Assembly: GCA_033819885.1 (NCBI GenBank)
Contig: JAQYUZ010000006.1
Location: 310,001 to 374,000, forward strand
Reading direction: 5' to 3'
Length of the DNA stretch: 64,000 nt
Source of the DNA: Microbotryomycetes sp. JL201
Taxonomy: Eukaryota; Basidiomycota; Microbotryomycetes
Under the pieces are notes generated by a model. It was not told the origin of the DNA and searched no databases. It saw only the letters and a list, made by a program, of their open reading frames with translations. A program made the position numbers and the translations under genes. This document shows, in pieces, positions 50,705-61,972 of this stretch. How positions within the stretch are numbered: the first letter of the stretch is position 1; each line of letters opens with the position of its first letter.

Positions 50705-52515
50705 TCAGGCCCCTGCCTTTTCGAGTTCACTTGATGGCTCAGCCACAGTCCACATTGTGTATGGTCCCGATGGAGTGTCCATCGACCTGCAAGGGGCGAG
50801 AACTGTCAGATTCAGTTCGGTGTTCGTTGTGCCACCAATGCGTACACCTTGCATCAGACCGTTCACCACCGACTGAAGGTAGTCTGCAGCGCGACACAGA
50901 AGCTAGGTCAAAGATCACTCGTACGCCGCTCGAAAGGCACAATCAAAACGGCATTCGTACCTAAATTGTTTTGTCTCTCACATGCCTCAGCCGCGATGGC
51001 GGTTGCCTTGTTCCAAGTCATAGACTCCACCCAGCCATTGTACGCGCCAAGGGCTTGCAGGAACCCTCCTCGCTCCTTGAGGACCGTGTTGAAATAGTCT
51101 GCGCCCCTTTTTACATTGAACTCGCTGCTCAGCCCCATCAGAGAAATCATCAGGGAAAGCACTCGTCCACGTATGCGCATTGAAGCTCACGGATTATTGC
51201 AGTCGCCGCCAGGAGCGTCGCTACACTTGTCTGTCGTGATCTGAGCCCGTCGTCGTCAAGATCGAGCTACTTCGTGTAGCATGCTCGCATCACATGCATA
51301 ACGCCGGCTCACCTGCATCAGTCCCCAAGAAGCTGCGCAGACATGAATCAGTTTGTGCCCATGGTGCGTCTCTGACAATGTGAGATTTTTCAGGACAGCA
51401 CTTACCACCCCCTGGAGCTACTGCGTCTCCTGTGGCGTGAACAAGTCAGCCCTGGACACCGCCACCCACAAGATTGTGTGACCGTCCAACTGACCGCGAC
51501 AGGAGCTCTCCGTCATTGCAATTGAGGCAAGGAATACAGGAGGAAGCTTCGTTTCTTTGCCAACGTTGTTGAACAAGTCCACCCACTGACTGCACGCTTT
51601 GAATGGTTCAAGCTTTACCGCTTCTTCCAACTCGATGTACTTGAGCTGCGAAATCTCGATATGCGGTGGTGTCCATGGAGCATCCTTGTCCTGTTCACTC
51701 AGACCGCAGCTGGTATACAAGCTTGTCAGCGGTAAGAGGAGATCAGAATGTACATGATTGACTTGAGCCATGACTGCGCTCCATTAGGTCCGACGCCTGG
51801 TCCCGACTTTTCCACCTGGAGCCAGGATGACTGTAAGTGTTTGCCCTTCATGGACAAGTACTAGGCTATTCACCGCGCCGCTTGGGCCGCAGATTGGATC
51901 TACGACTCCAAACATGCCTTTCTTATTGCCTTTCGATGTTTTTGCTTGAGTCGCGGCAGTTGCTTCCGCCTCTTTCGCGTTGAACTTGCTAGTCGAGGTG
52001 GCGACCGCTGTTTTACTTGCGGGTTGTTCAGCTTCAGCGCTTTGGGAAGGCTTCTTCACCGGATTCGTTTCTTCAATCGTCGCATGCAGAGTGTCCTCGC
52101 CGGCTGATGGCTGCAGGTGGGAAGGTGCGGTGGCTTGGCCGCCACTCCCACCCTTGGAAGTGAGACTGTCCATCGCATCCGGCCCTAGCCACCATAGAAG
52201 AGCAATAAGAAGTATAGCGACGACAACACCAATGCCCATGCGCATGTACAAGCGCGTCTGCGGCGCATGTCTCGGTTGAATCTGTTGACAAGTCAGACAA
52301 GAATCCCAGGACTGACTCCCGAGACTGACTTTACGACAATCGCTCCCCCTCTCCTCGGCTGAATCAGACTCGCTGTCGCTGTTGGTCCATTCTTCTTTGG
52401 TGCTGAGTTCTGCTTCTGAGTCTGGCCACCGGTGCTTGCGGTGGCTGATTCGCGCAGACTTATGCGCTGGATGAAGCAAATACCGTCGGCCATCCACTGC
52501 CAAACTCTCGGACAT
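50705..52515 (-). CDS. Membrane-anchored lytic-transglycosylase-like (SLT/lysozyme fold) protein
   Basis: About nine exons. The N-terminus (ATG 52515, MSESLAVDGRRYLLHPAHKS) is charged and cytosolic-looking; then one membrane helix, GIGVVVAILLIALLWWLG, and a Ser/Thr/Ala/Lys-rich stalk, making a probable type II membrane protein with its domain outside or in the lumen. The domain reads CGPSGA-SSWLQVEKSGPG, VGPNGAQSWLN-LYTSCGL, TPPHIEISQLKYIEL, PPVFLASIAMTESSC (catalytic Glu), SWGLMQ-ITTDKCSDAPGGD, FNVKRGADYFNTVLKERGG, LGAYNGWVESMTWNKATA and CERQNNL-DYLQSVVNG. GLMQ and AYNGW are classic SLT/goose-lysozyme motifs; I recall similar secreted proteins in other basidiomycetes. The substrate could be bacterial peptidoglycan or a glycan of the fungal wall. 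The last intron is optional; the stop is at 50705-50707. Confidence 0.82.
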
Positions 52516-52672
52516 GTCGCTGTATGCGAACCTATCCGGATATCCTGGAACACCGTCGACTTTGCAATCTGGGCACAGTGAGACTCCTCGGTGAACCTCC
52601 GCGGCGCCTTCGCATCCGGCGAAGTGAGCCGCGCGTCGTTGACCACATTCAGCCAGACTCAATTCACCAGGT

Positions 52673-54566
52673 ATGAGCCTGCTGGACCTGCCCACGGAAG
52701 TCCTGCTCGAATGCTTTGGATGGTGTGCTCCTCAGGCAATCGGCCGACTGCGGCTATGCTGTCAAGCACTCAACCACACGGTACACGAGCACGCAGAACC
52801 GCTATTTCGAGTGATAGCGTATAGACATGGGTACTTGGACCCTCGAAGCATGGGCTCGGCAGCATCTGCCTGTATCGTCGTAGGACAACCCAACTTGGCC
52901 GACACGTTTGACCCACAAGAACTACAACGGGCCGTCCAAGCTCAGCAGTCCATGCTCTTCCGCGATGCCGACAGCTGGCAAGAGCTTGGTAGGTCCTTGC
53001 GCGGCTGCCGATCAACTTGCTTGACTCTCTACCGCTCACAGTCCGCTACCGAAAAACGGTCGACGATGCTTGGTCGAACATGCAGTCTCAACAGCGTTGG
53101 ATACTGCTCGATACGCATGGCGCACGAAACGTTCCGCTGCATGAAGGCTTGTTCCGCTTCAAGCTCGACGTCGGCGACGATTCCCCATTCGTTCTAGCAA
53201 GTGGGCTGCTCGGTGGCCTTCTCGCCTTCAGCCTGGACGGAAAATGCGTATGGAGCAACCCAGAGCCTGCGCACCCCTGGCCGCACGTGGAAGCCTCAGA
53301 GGGCTATTTGATACAGTCGATAGGACGAGACGAGCGGCTGGATGAGGACCATCTCGTTGTTTGGAGTCGAAACAATTACGACCAGTCGCGAATAGTGGCC
53401 GAGGACGTGGACATACTCACTGGTCACGCCTTCGATGCCAACATTCCTCAGATTCAGCGTTTCATGCCGATGCGATGGATCACACTGCCTGCCGAAGTCA
53501 GGGCGACCAAGTTGCGCTACCCGTACTACCTCGGGGCCTCGGTAGCCGATCGCAAATTGTTTCGCCAGGATTTAAGCAGCGATGAACTTCCAAAAGCCCT
53601 CGACATTTCGGATCTGTGGACCACGCCAGGGATGCTGGACCCGAGCGTGCGCTACGTCGAGATTCTATTCGAACTCGCACTCGTGGCTGGCTCGAAAGCA
53701 ATCACCGTTTGGGATTTCCAGTCTGAATCAGGAGATGGGAACCTTCTGACCATGTTTCCGCCGTACCCACCTCCCGAGCTTTTGGACAAGCCGGTGCACC
53801 ACTATTTGGACATGCAGCGCCAGCCAATGTTCTCGGCGGTACATCATGATTGCGTTGGCGGGCATGGCCGCAATGTCGTTGCGACGACGTACTTTTCCAT
53901 TGTCGACTCGCCTTTCAGCCACGCGATCGATGGCGGCAAGCTGCTGTGGATGTCACAGTTCACTAACTTTTTGTCATCGAACCAATACTACGACCTTGAA
54001 GGAGTCTGTGTTGTTTTACGCTCGGTAGGCTAAGCCCAGACTCGATATATTTCAGAAAGCTGACCGGCTTTCGCCAGGATGTTCGCATAGTTCAGCTCTC
54101 GGTCGAGAACGGACGATGTGCTTTCATCGGTCAACCTACAGACCGAACATTCGCCCTATTCGCCTTCAATCTCAAACCATGGGCGAATGACCCAGAGTTT
54201 CAGGAGCAGCCACCGAGACCAACCTGCTTGTGCTATCCACTGCCTTTCTTCGGCGAGCCGTCTCGTCTCGAGATGACGGGCGATCAAATCTACGTTCAAG
54301 CTAGCGCTGCGTTTCGACCAGACGAAGGCGAGTTTCGAGCGGCATACGAAAACGCAAGGGAAACTTGCCTGCCTGACGGGTATGCGGGAGACTTTGCATG
54401 GGAGTCAATGTCGGGTAAGCTGATGTCGCCTGTGTGGGAGACCCGGAAGGAAGCACAGATGCAATCACTTGACGAAGAGTGGCAGAAGCTTCGAGTTCGA
54501 GCCAGAGCAGAGCACCCCATCGAAGGCAATGATGCATTTCTGGTGTTTGAATTTGTAGAGTCTTGA
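52673..54566 (+). CDS. F-box protein
   Basis: Likely substrate-recognition subunit of an SCF ubiquitin ligase. Three exons, 52673-52988, 53042-54024 and 54078-54566, give 595 aa. The F-box is at the very start: SLLDLPTEVLLECFGWCAPQ, then IGRLRLCCQALNHTVHEHA. The remainder has a regular beta-rich character (FVLASGLLGGLLAFSLDGK, ALVAGSKAITVWDF, GRCAFIGQPTDRTFALFAF) suggesting a degenerate beta-propeller, though repeats are too divergent to count. The third-exon acceptor is chosen at 54077 because the nearer AG at about 54055 is out of phase. It diverges from the SLT gene with about 157 nt between starts. Confidence 0.85.
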
Positions 54567-54825
54567 TTGCGTCGAGCTTGCATTCGAAAAGTCCTAGCCA
54601 AGCATATTTATGACCGAATAGGCGACGTTTAGGTGGGCGCCACATCCAGGTTCCAGTCCGGCTGCACCCTTGACCGCACGTGGCACTCATCCTCGGCTCA
54701 ACCTACCGTCAGTCAAGCTTCTCCGCCTTGACAGGTTGACGCTTGCGACGCTGGCGCGCTCGGGTCCGTGCTGAAGCTGCTCGTTCAACCTGACACTGAG
54801 CGCATACACACCTCCGTAACTCAGC

Positions 54826-56457
54826 ATGTCAACGACCCCTTCATCAAGCAGCCAAAACGCCGTTAGCGCGTCAAAGTACCTTCACCTGGCGCCCGTCGCA
54901 GCTCAAGATGCGTTCTCGCGCGACCAGATCCGCCAGCTCGTACTTGAATACATGACAAGCTGCTGTTATGCAGACAGTGCAAAGGCATTTGCTCGCGAGG
55001 TTGATTCTTTAGATCGAGCAAGCACCACAGAGCAGCCAAACGGGGATCAGGCACGAGATCCGACACACGATAGGAATGCAACTTTGTCGGACAGGCCAAC
55101 AACACCGTCAGAAGACGCCATGGAAGGTATTGAGCTTACGTCTGCGGCTCATCAGGGCTCACAAGGCTCGGACGACGCTCGCAAGCCCGACTCAGCGATG
55201 GATGAGGACGGTGTGGCGTCAACCACGAGACCTATCCATGGCAGAAATGTGGTATTCCGGATAGAGCGAGAAGATGTAGACGACGAGGCTGCGGGCGAGA
55301 TGGACGTTCCGTGCTCCTTGTTGACGAGCGAACAGCTTGTTGACCTCAACCTTCGCCGAGGTGAATGCCTCAGTGCCACGCGGCTGGGTCTGAACTAACG
55401 CATCGCTCTAGACATTCGCGAACACATTTGGAATGGACGGATATCGAACGCTGTCGACCTCATCAACGAGCATTTCCCGACGGTGCTGTCCGAGAACGCA
55501 GATTCAAAGATTGGTGCGTCATCTGTCCAAAGCTGCGAAGCGACAAGTTTTTTCGTCCCCACACCTTCCAGTGCTCGGTCACCTGCCATGGACGGCGTTC
55601 CAGCGTCCAAGTCTGCCGTACCAATACTCGGCGCCGCATTCGGATCTTGGTCGCTGTCTTTGCAACCACAGATTCTGGCCCTTAATTTGCAACTGCAGTC
55701 GTTCGTTGAGCTGATGCGATCTGCTCATGCGGTTCCGTCGGCGCCGGCAACTCCTACTCGCCACAATAACCTCAGCGACTCTCTATACTCGGAGGCTGCC
55801 ATGTCGGCATCAACATCGTCAATTGGGTCACTGTCTGGCAATCACTCTGTATTGAATGTGGCTATCGCACAAAGCCAGGCCTTGAACGCCAAAGTACGAC
55901 AATTGCCGCCCGGCAAGGACAAGGAGAAATGGGAGCAAGAGTGCATCGACGTCAGTGGATTGATGGCATACAAGGACTTGGCTACTTGTCCAGTCAGAGG
56001 ATACCTCGCTCAAGAGAGGCGTGAAGTGCTCGCAGAGCTCGTCAACGCCGCGATTCTTCGTGAGTTTTACGAAAGGCAAGAGTGAGGGTTGGCATGACCT
56101 GACTTGCACGGTCATAGAGCGCACTGGGCGAACGCCGATACCAGTCATGTCTCTTGCCGCAAGACAATGCGTTGCCATCTGGTCGACCTTGAGCGAATGG
56201 AAAGTTCAGTTCCCGCCCGCGCCGCCGTCAAGCTCAAAGGAATCGAACAACAAGAGCAAGACCAGGGTAAATGAATCCGAGGCATTGCTGATGGAAATTC
56301 TCGCAAACTGATTTGAGCGCCCGTCGAGCAGACATTCCCACGTTTCGACTTGCGCACGTTTTTGAGCGAAGGCGATCCGCGCCCGTTGACTACGGAAACG
56401 GCGACAGCGACCAATGGCGACACTGCAGCCGCCAATGGCAATGTGCCTTCCGTGTAG
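54826..56457 (+). CDS. LisH-CTLH-CRA protein (GID/CTLH ubiquitin-ligase type)
   Basis: Four exons, 54826-55360, 55412-56059, 56118-56266 and 56332-56457, give 485 aa. LisH near residues 30-65: FSRDQIRQLVLEYMTSCCY, ADSAKAFAREVDSL. After an acidic linker comes CTLH: VDLNLRR-DIREHIWNGR, ISNAVDLINEHFPTVLSEN; then ILALNLQLQSFVELMRSAH and, near the end, CPVRGYLAQERREVLAELV with MAYKDLATCPV, the CRA region. This domain order is that of Gid8, RanBPM/Vid30 and relatives, scaffold subunits of the GID/CTLH E3 ligase. There is no SPRY domain, and long Ser/Ala-rich inserts interrupt the CRA, so it is not a plain Gid8; I would call it a RanBPM-like member lacking SPRY. The C-terminal tail is Thr/Ala/Asn-rich. 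Confidence 0.85.
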
Positions 56458-56697
56458 GCAGCGTGAGAGCCGTGTGCTGGATCGAAATAGTAGTGCCTCG
56501 AACGATTCTATTCCCTTGTTGTATCTCGCTTGCTTTCAATGTCACGCAATGATCTTGCTTGTTTGCAACAAGACATTTTCGCAATCTAGAATAGGCACGA
56601 CACGATTTGCTTTACGAGTCTGTGGCATACTTGTCGCGGATACTGGCAAAGCGAGTTCGTTAGCGTGTATGCGGTGAAGACTGAAAGCGACGTGGGC

Positions 56698-57319
56698 TCA
56701 CTCTTGCCACTGTGATATCATGTCCGACGAAAAACAGCGTTGCGTGTCAGTATCAAGTGCAGGAAGAGTAAGGGTCGCGCCTTGCGGCTGAACTGACCTG
56801 CTTGCCCTTGTTGTGTGCATCCCACCATGCGGTCGTCACCTTGTCAAAGCCCATGCCGAATGCGAAGGCGCCTGTCGTGCGTAGACGATGATGTCGTGGC
56901 GAAGGAGGAGAGGCCGAGGACGAGAGCATGCAGGCAACGAGTGATCGAAACGTGATCCGCAGTTCACGGTAGGCAGCCAAGGTTCGAACAGAGCAACACA
57001 GGTCAGCGCTATGCTCTGCCAGACCGTCACAAGCGCGGCGGGCGTGGCCGGCACGGACGAGGCGACGCAAAACCTTGGGCGGCGTGGAAGCGCAGGGACT
57101 GACCAAAGAAGATTGTGCCGACGTAGACAGAGTTGCGACTGAACAAGTTTGTGAGCGATCGAGTAACCTGCACGAGCGTGCGCGTGTCAGTTTGTGCGTC
57201 GTTGAGACGGCCGAGCTGCGATTGGCCCCGGCAACGGCGGCGAGCCAATGCCAGTGCAAGTCGCGGCGCATGACTAAACGCCGTCGTCTTTGACACAATC
57301 AATGAGCACTCACAGCCAT
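56698..57319 (-). CDS. QCR9: Cytochrome bc1 complex subunit 9 (Qcr9)
   Basis: Small single-helix subunit of respiratory complex III in the inner mitochondrial membrane. Four exons: 57319-57314 (Met-Ala only), 57167-57104, 56871-56798, 56709-56698 (Trp-Gln-Glu-stop). The assembled 51-aa product contains VTRSLTNLFSRNSVYVGTI, FFGAFAFGMGFDKVTTAWW and DAHNKGKQWQE, matching the yeast protein closely, including the SRNSVYVGTIFFG helix start and the WD.HN.GKQW end. Introns take up most of the locus, three of them splitting a 156-nt coding sequence. It diverges from the GLTP gene with only about 79 nt between start codons, so the two probably share a promoter. Confidence 0.93.
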
Positions 57320-57398
57320 CGTGTGCGGGTCGCGAGTGGTGATGTGGCCTGAAACTCAAACGAGTCCGCGTCAAGTTGGCCCTTTCGCATCTGCTGCA

Positions 57399-58421
57399 AT
57401 GTCGACATATTTCGAGACGGTCAAGCGCGTGAGTGAACTTTGCTGAGTGACACGGGGGCTCTTGCCAAATCATTGTGCTCATCTAGACATGCTGACGCCT
57501 CCCGTCTGCTCGCGCGTGCGCAGTCGTTCGTCGATGTGCCCACAGAGCCGGGCGTCGACACGATCCAGTTCCTGGAGGCGACAGAGGGACTAATCAAGAT
57601 GTTCGGTACGTACGAGTCTGATGCTGCAGGCTCGAGATTCACGATGGGCTGTGCACGAGCCTCTCACTGCGCACTCGACGCCTCCAGGTCGCGTGTCAGG
57701 ACACGCGCGATCGAGCATCCTCAATCACCACAGGCTGACAGCGCATCTCTCGTGACCCAGACTTGCTTGGAAATCCTTCCTTCACCGTCGTGCAAAGTGA
57801 CATGAACGGTAACGTCAAGGTCAGTTTCCGCAGAGGCTCGTGCGCTGTCCTCCCTCCCACGTCCGCCAACACTGTGTGTCGGTCTACCGCAGAAAATCCG
57901 CGACCGCTTCCTGGCGACTCCCGATAGATCGGCAACGCTTGAATCGCTGATGGAGAACGAAAAGGGAGAAAAGAAAAAGACGGCCACAGAAGGCCTGCTG
58001 TGGCTGATTCGGTAAGGCTGCCGCCTCCACTTTGTCATGTCTGTCACGGCTCAGCGGACTTCGCCCGACAGTGGTCTCAAATTCACTCAAGTTGCACTCA
58101 AGCGCAGCCGGCAGAACAAGCAAGAAGAGCTCGCAGACAGCTTCTCCGAGGCTTACGCCGTCACGCTCAAAAAGTATCACAGCTTTGTGATCAAGCCAAT
58201 CTTTGCTGCAAGTTGTATCCTTGTTGGCACGACGAATATTGCTGACGAGGCTCTCCAAATCCTACAAACAGCTCGCCATGAAAGCCTGCCCTTACCGCGC
58301 CACTTTCTACAGCAAGCTAGGCCCGCCAGAGGCAGACATTGACGGAGAGCTTGAGAAATGGCTCGCAGCCCTCGAAAAGATCATTGCTCAAGTCGAAGCT
58401 GCTTTCGAGCGGGGGCAGTAG
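57399..58421 (+). CDS. Glycolipid transfer protein (GLTP)
   Basis: Moves glycosphingolipids between membranes. Six exons in phase: 57399-57428, 57524-57605, 57761-57819, 57893-58011, 58072-58207, 58272-58421 (576 nt, 191 aa). The product reads MSTYFETVKR-SFVDVPTEP, GVDTIQFLEATEGLIKMF-D, LLGNPSFTVVQSDMNGNVK, ATEGLLWLIR-GLKFTQVAL (the conserved Trp that stacks the sugar), LKKYHSFVIKPIFA and LAMKACPYRATFYSKLGPPE. These are the D/N/K/W/H recognition residues of the GLTP fold. The join IFA-LAMKACPYR requires intron 58208-58271 to use a GC donor (GCT/GCAAGT); GT alternatives are out of frame or insert a foreign segment. Small cytosolic protein. Confidence 0.93.
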
Positions 58422-58642
58422 TGCGTCTCAGCAATGCTCATTCGACAAGATCTCACAAGCTGACGTGATTTTCGCATCACAGCACGAAGGGCATGTAGAT
58501 GTGCTCCGCACAAACGTCGCGAATCTCGGGCAGGGCGAGCAGGTTCTCGTTGTCGCGAGATGGTCAGCACGGTCAAACGCGACATATGGATGTATGGATC
58601 TTGCATTGCATTCGGCATTTCGGCACACCGACCAGGCTGTCG

Positions 58643-59934
58643 CTAGAACTCTTGCGTTCTGCTCATGTGTTCCAGTTCTTCCCGCGATGCCAAGTCCGCT
58701 GGAACGACGTTGAATTCGATCGAGTCTGCGCTCAAATCGGGTTGCTTCTCCTTCATTCGTCGCTCGTTCTCCTTTGTCAACTTTTCGAAATCAATGTCAG
58801 GCACCTGAGGCATTAGTGCGCCTTCATTCGCGAGCCTGTCTGCTTGTTCGTTTCCGTCGATACCGACGTGAGCTTTGACTTTTACGAGCGTGACATTCGA
58901 TAGCAACCCGCCTTTGCTCTTGCCTTTATCAGGGGCGCGCAAGGCGAGTAGTGACAAGACGTAGCGAATCATGTCGACGTTCATGACGGGCTTGCCGCTC
59001 GAAGCCCGCCATCCATTTCGTCGCCAACCGGGAATCCACTCGGAAAAGACTATGAATTCGCCTTGGTTAGGCAACAAGCGAGGCCAAAGCTTTCGGACTG
59101 ACTTGAAATGGTGTACTGCGAGTCTGTGCAGATTGTTAGCGGCAAGTGTGGCATCGGATCCGTCTCAAGTATCCGTGCGACGGCCTGAGTCACGAGAACG
59201 TCAGCAAGCATGCAAGTTGTGTGATGTCCGCTGAATCCATACGTATATTTCAGCTCGATTGTTCGTTTGTGGATTTCCTGGCAGACGTTCGGCGAGATTT
59301 CTGGGAGTACGCTTCAAGTCAGCAGCTGTACACGCTCTCCGTTCGATCGTACGGACATCGATCCCTCTTCGTGACCCCAAAATACGCCGATCCCCGCTGT
59401 TGCACCATGTTGACCATTGCCTCTCGAGCTGCCATCGCAGAAGACTGTTCGCCCTGGCACCGACGCGCTCGCTCTTGTGCCAAAAACAGGGTTGGCAGCT
59501 CTAACACGTTTCCTCGAGCTATATTGCGGGACCTTGCCCGACTGCATGCCTTCGCCCTCGTCATCGATTTGAGTTGCGCGACGCTTCAAAGTTGTAGAAT
59601 TCGATGCCCCACTGAGTTGAGTTGACGACGACGTGATCCGACCTTTGATGTACGCTTCAGCTTCTTCTTTAGTTGGGAACTTTTTATGCTTGGCGCCTGG
59701 AAAGCCTCGGACCTGTCGCTCAGCGTCGGCCCTGCAGGCGCTCGTCAGCGTCAAAACAGCCCTACGGAGCAGGAGAGGGAGAGAGAGACGCACCACACAG
59801 AGTATACCCCTGGTTTCCTCCCGACCTGTACTGGGGTCGCCATGGGGAGCGAGTCAGTCTTTGGCATCGACTGTCACGCGTACTTTGCACGTATCGCAGG
59901 CGTTCTTACCAGCGTAGAATCCAGGTTTTGCCAT
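58643..59934 (-). CDS. RNH1: Ribonuclease H1
   Basis: Degrades RNA in RNA-DNA hybrids, in nucleus and possibly mitochondria. The N-terminal hybrid-binding domain spans three exons: MAKPGFYA-VQVGRKPGVYSV, W-ADAERQVRGFPGAKHKKFP, TKEEAEAYIKG. After a basic linker comes the RNase H fold: VFCDGSSRGNGQHGATAGIG (first Asp), PQTNNRAEIYAVARILETD (Glu), LTICTDSQYTIS (Asp), VTLVKVKAHVGIDGNEQADR (Asp), completing the DEDD set. The exon with EIYAVARILETD is reached over an intron of about 100 nt. C-terminal tail of about 50 residues is charged and ends HMSRTQEF. Start at the ATG 59934; six or so exons, with mid-gene junctions approximate. Converges on GLTP. Confidence 0.92.
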
Positions 59935-60404
59935 GCTCCAGACGCGCTCGACGATCCTGCTGAGCGGACCCACGGTGACGTTCGAGTGGAAAGACGGTCG
60001 GCACGTGACCTCGGAAGGGGAAGCCGAAATTGCCATGACGACATTGGCATTTGACGGCACTCAGATCACTAGAACCTTGGCCCAGATGACAATTCTCTGG
60101 TCTGAGAGGCCACCTTTCTTTCGTATAGGTCTCGTTCTGCCAGGACAGCAGGAGAGCGATTTCGGTGTACCGAGCCCCAATTCGCCGTGTGGCACGCAGT
60201 CCTGACCGTATTTTGTTATCTCACTCTCCAATCCGAAAGTGCGTTTTATGCGGTACATGCCGATGAACGAGTGAGTGATGGATGAGCGAACAGTGGACAC
60301 GCCTTTTGGCAAGAATGAGCACGGCGAGGCTGCTTGCTCGTCATTCGCGCTTCTATTGCTCGGGAACTCGGTATCAAGACCAACTGTCTAAGCCGCACCA
60401 TCAT
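59935..60404. other. Intergenic region upstream of RNase H1
   Basis: About 470 nt between the RNase H1 start and the stop of the next minus-strand gene. A CACGTG core is at 60002-60007. A 90-codon plus-strand frame begins at 59933, overlapping the RNase H1 start codon, but has no recognisable domain and no typical splice or codon signals. Confidence 0.5.
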
Positions 60405-61791
60405 CTAAAATCTGAACCCAAATTCCCTAGCCAGGACCGCTCGCATCGCGCCAACCTTGAAAGCCACCCACTCAACATCGGTCTCGTCCCCTTTGATGCC
60501 ATCCTTGGTGTATAGCTTCGCCATGTGCTTTTGGGCGGCTTCAGCTTCATTGCCTTCGCGCATGTCGATGGGTGGCGGGCCAAAGCTGAGCGTGCGACGA
60601 GCTCCGCTCGGCAACAATCTTGAAACCACCTGCATAAGACCGAGTGTCAAAGGCTGAATGAACCCTCTACATGATTGCTCCTCACGAAAAAATTTACGAA
60701 AGGCGCATCCGGATGAGTTTCGCTGGATAGCAGAGTGATCTGGATCAATGGCAACATCTCGCATTGTTGGATGAAACCTACTTGTAGTATGTGCTCATCT
60801 TGATATCGTCTGGGCTGATCGTTTGCAAGGTAAAGTGGACACACGGCGTAAAGTATTCGCCGGCTGCGAGTTCGGCCGACTGCGGGTCGCGCACTTTGAC
60901 ACCCTTTGGACACACCCTTCGATAAATAGTGAAGCCAGGTGCTGGATCTAAGATTGAGTTGCTGTTTCCCGTCGGCAGATTTTCCGCCTTGAGGTAGAAA
61001 GATTCGACAGGGCTGAGCGAAGAGGACGTCGCACCATTCTTCAATCTCATTCTGCGAGTTGAAGTGTCAATCAAACCGATACAAGGGGAACGTGTCTCGA
61101 CTGACGGTTTCGGACAGCCGCCGCCGCCAAAGCCCACGTCACAAACAAACCGCCGACCGTCACAGCCAAGCCAGTCGACGATCAACAACTCGTGCGTGAT
61201 CGAGCTCCACCAGTAACCGACGTCTTTCGGATCCTTGCCACGATGCAAGTACACCCTCGTACCGACTTCGCTCACGCGGAATCCGAAACCTATCGACAAA
61301 ACGCCACCGATGAGTCCGAGTTGCTGACAATAATCCGCCGGACACTGACCTCGTAGAAGCGCAGCAAATAGAGTGTTGAGGGCGTAGCAAAAGCCCCCTC
61401 TGCTCTTACCCACAACCCGGTCAAAGTTGCCCTGCATCCCCGCGAACGAGGTCACGTGAGCCAACAACTCCGGAAAAGTAAACGTCAAAAGGCATACCTT
61501 TGTAAGGAGTTCCATACCGATACCTCGTCCGAGCTTGATATCGTCTTGATCATTCCCATTCCAATCCTTGACGTGCAGGGATGATGAATCGTACGGTACT
61601 TGAGTGTGCGACGCCATCATGAGCGTCGCGAGCAGGTCCAAGCTCGGCTCTACATGCGCAAGCTCTTCAGACAGTCCAAGTCTGTCGAGATACGCAATCG
61701 TGTCGGCTTCACTGAGCACGGCGAGACGCGGAGGCAGCACGGTCGAGAAGTACAGCGATTCGGCTGGCCGTTGCACCGGAGCTCGCTGCAT
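60405..61791 (-). CDS. Arylamine N-acetyltransferase family protein (NAT)
   Basis: Acetyl- or malonyl-CoA:arylamine transferase; fungal members often detoxify aniline-type compounds and benzoxazolinones. The long first exon (ATG 61791, MQRAPVQRPAESLYFSTVLP) carries AYLDRLGLSEELAHVEPSLD, LATLMMASHTQVPYDSSSLH, the catalytic Cys in KSRGGFCYALNTLFAALLRG, LIVDWLGCDGRRFVCDVGFG (catalytic Asp in DVGFGG) and QSAELAAGEYFTPCVHFTLQ. The catalytic His should be SSITHELLIVDW, just before. The 3' exons follow from splicing at 60788 or so: MSTYY-NETHPDAPFVNFF, then VVSRLLPSGARRTLSFG and the end VLAREFGFRF at 60405. The first exon appears to include one long frame without introns. Substrate unknown. Confidence 0.85.
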
Positions 61792-61972
61792 CTCTTCCAA
61801 AGTGTTTGTTGAGGAAACCTCAAGACGGTGGACGTGTGATCACCGTTTTGGGCCGAGCGATCTGACTCGACAACATCCGGCAGGATTTATTTCGACGGAA
61901 ATGCGCTGGATATAAAACGACATATATGAAGAATACAACACAATGAGAGAGCCATTCTGGTATGCAGGTTAG

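Noticed and set aside
59933-60205. A 90-codon plus-strand frame overlapping the RNase H1 start codon
   Set aside because: No recognisable domain, and it would antisense-overlap the RNase H1 start; better explained as chance in GC-rich DNA.
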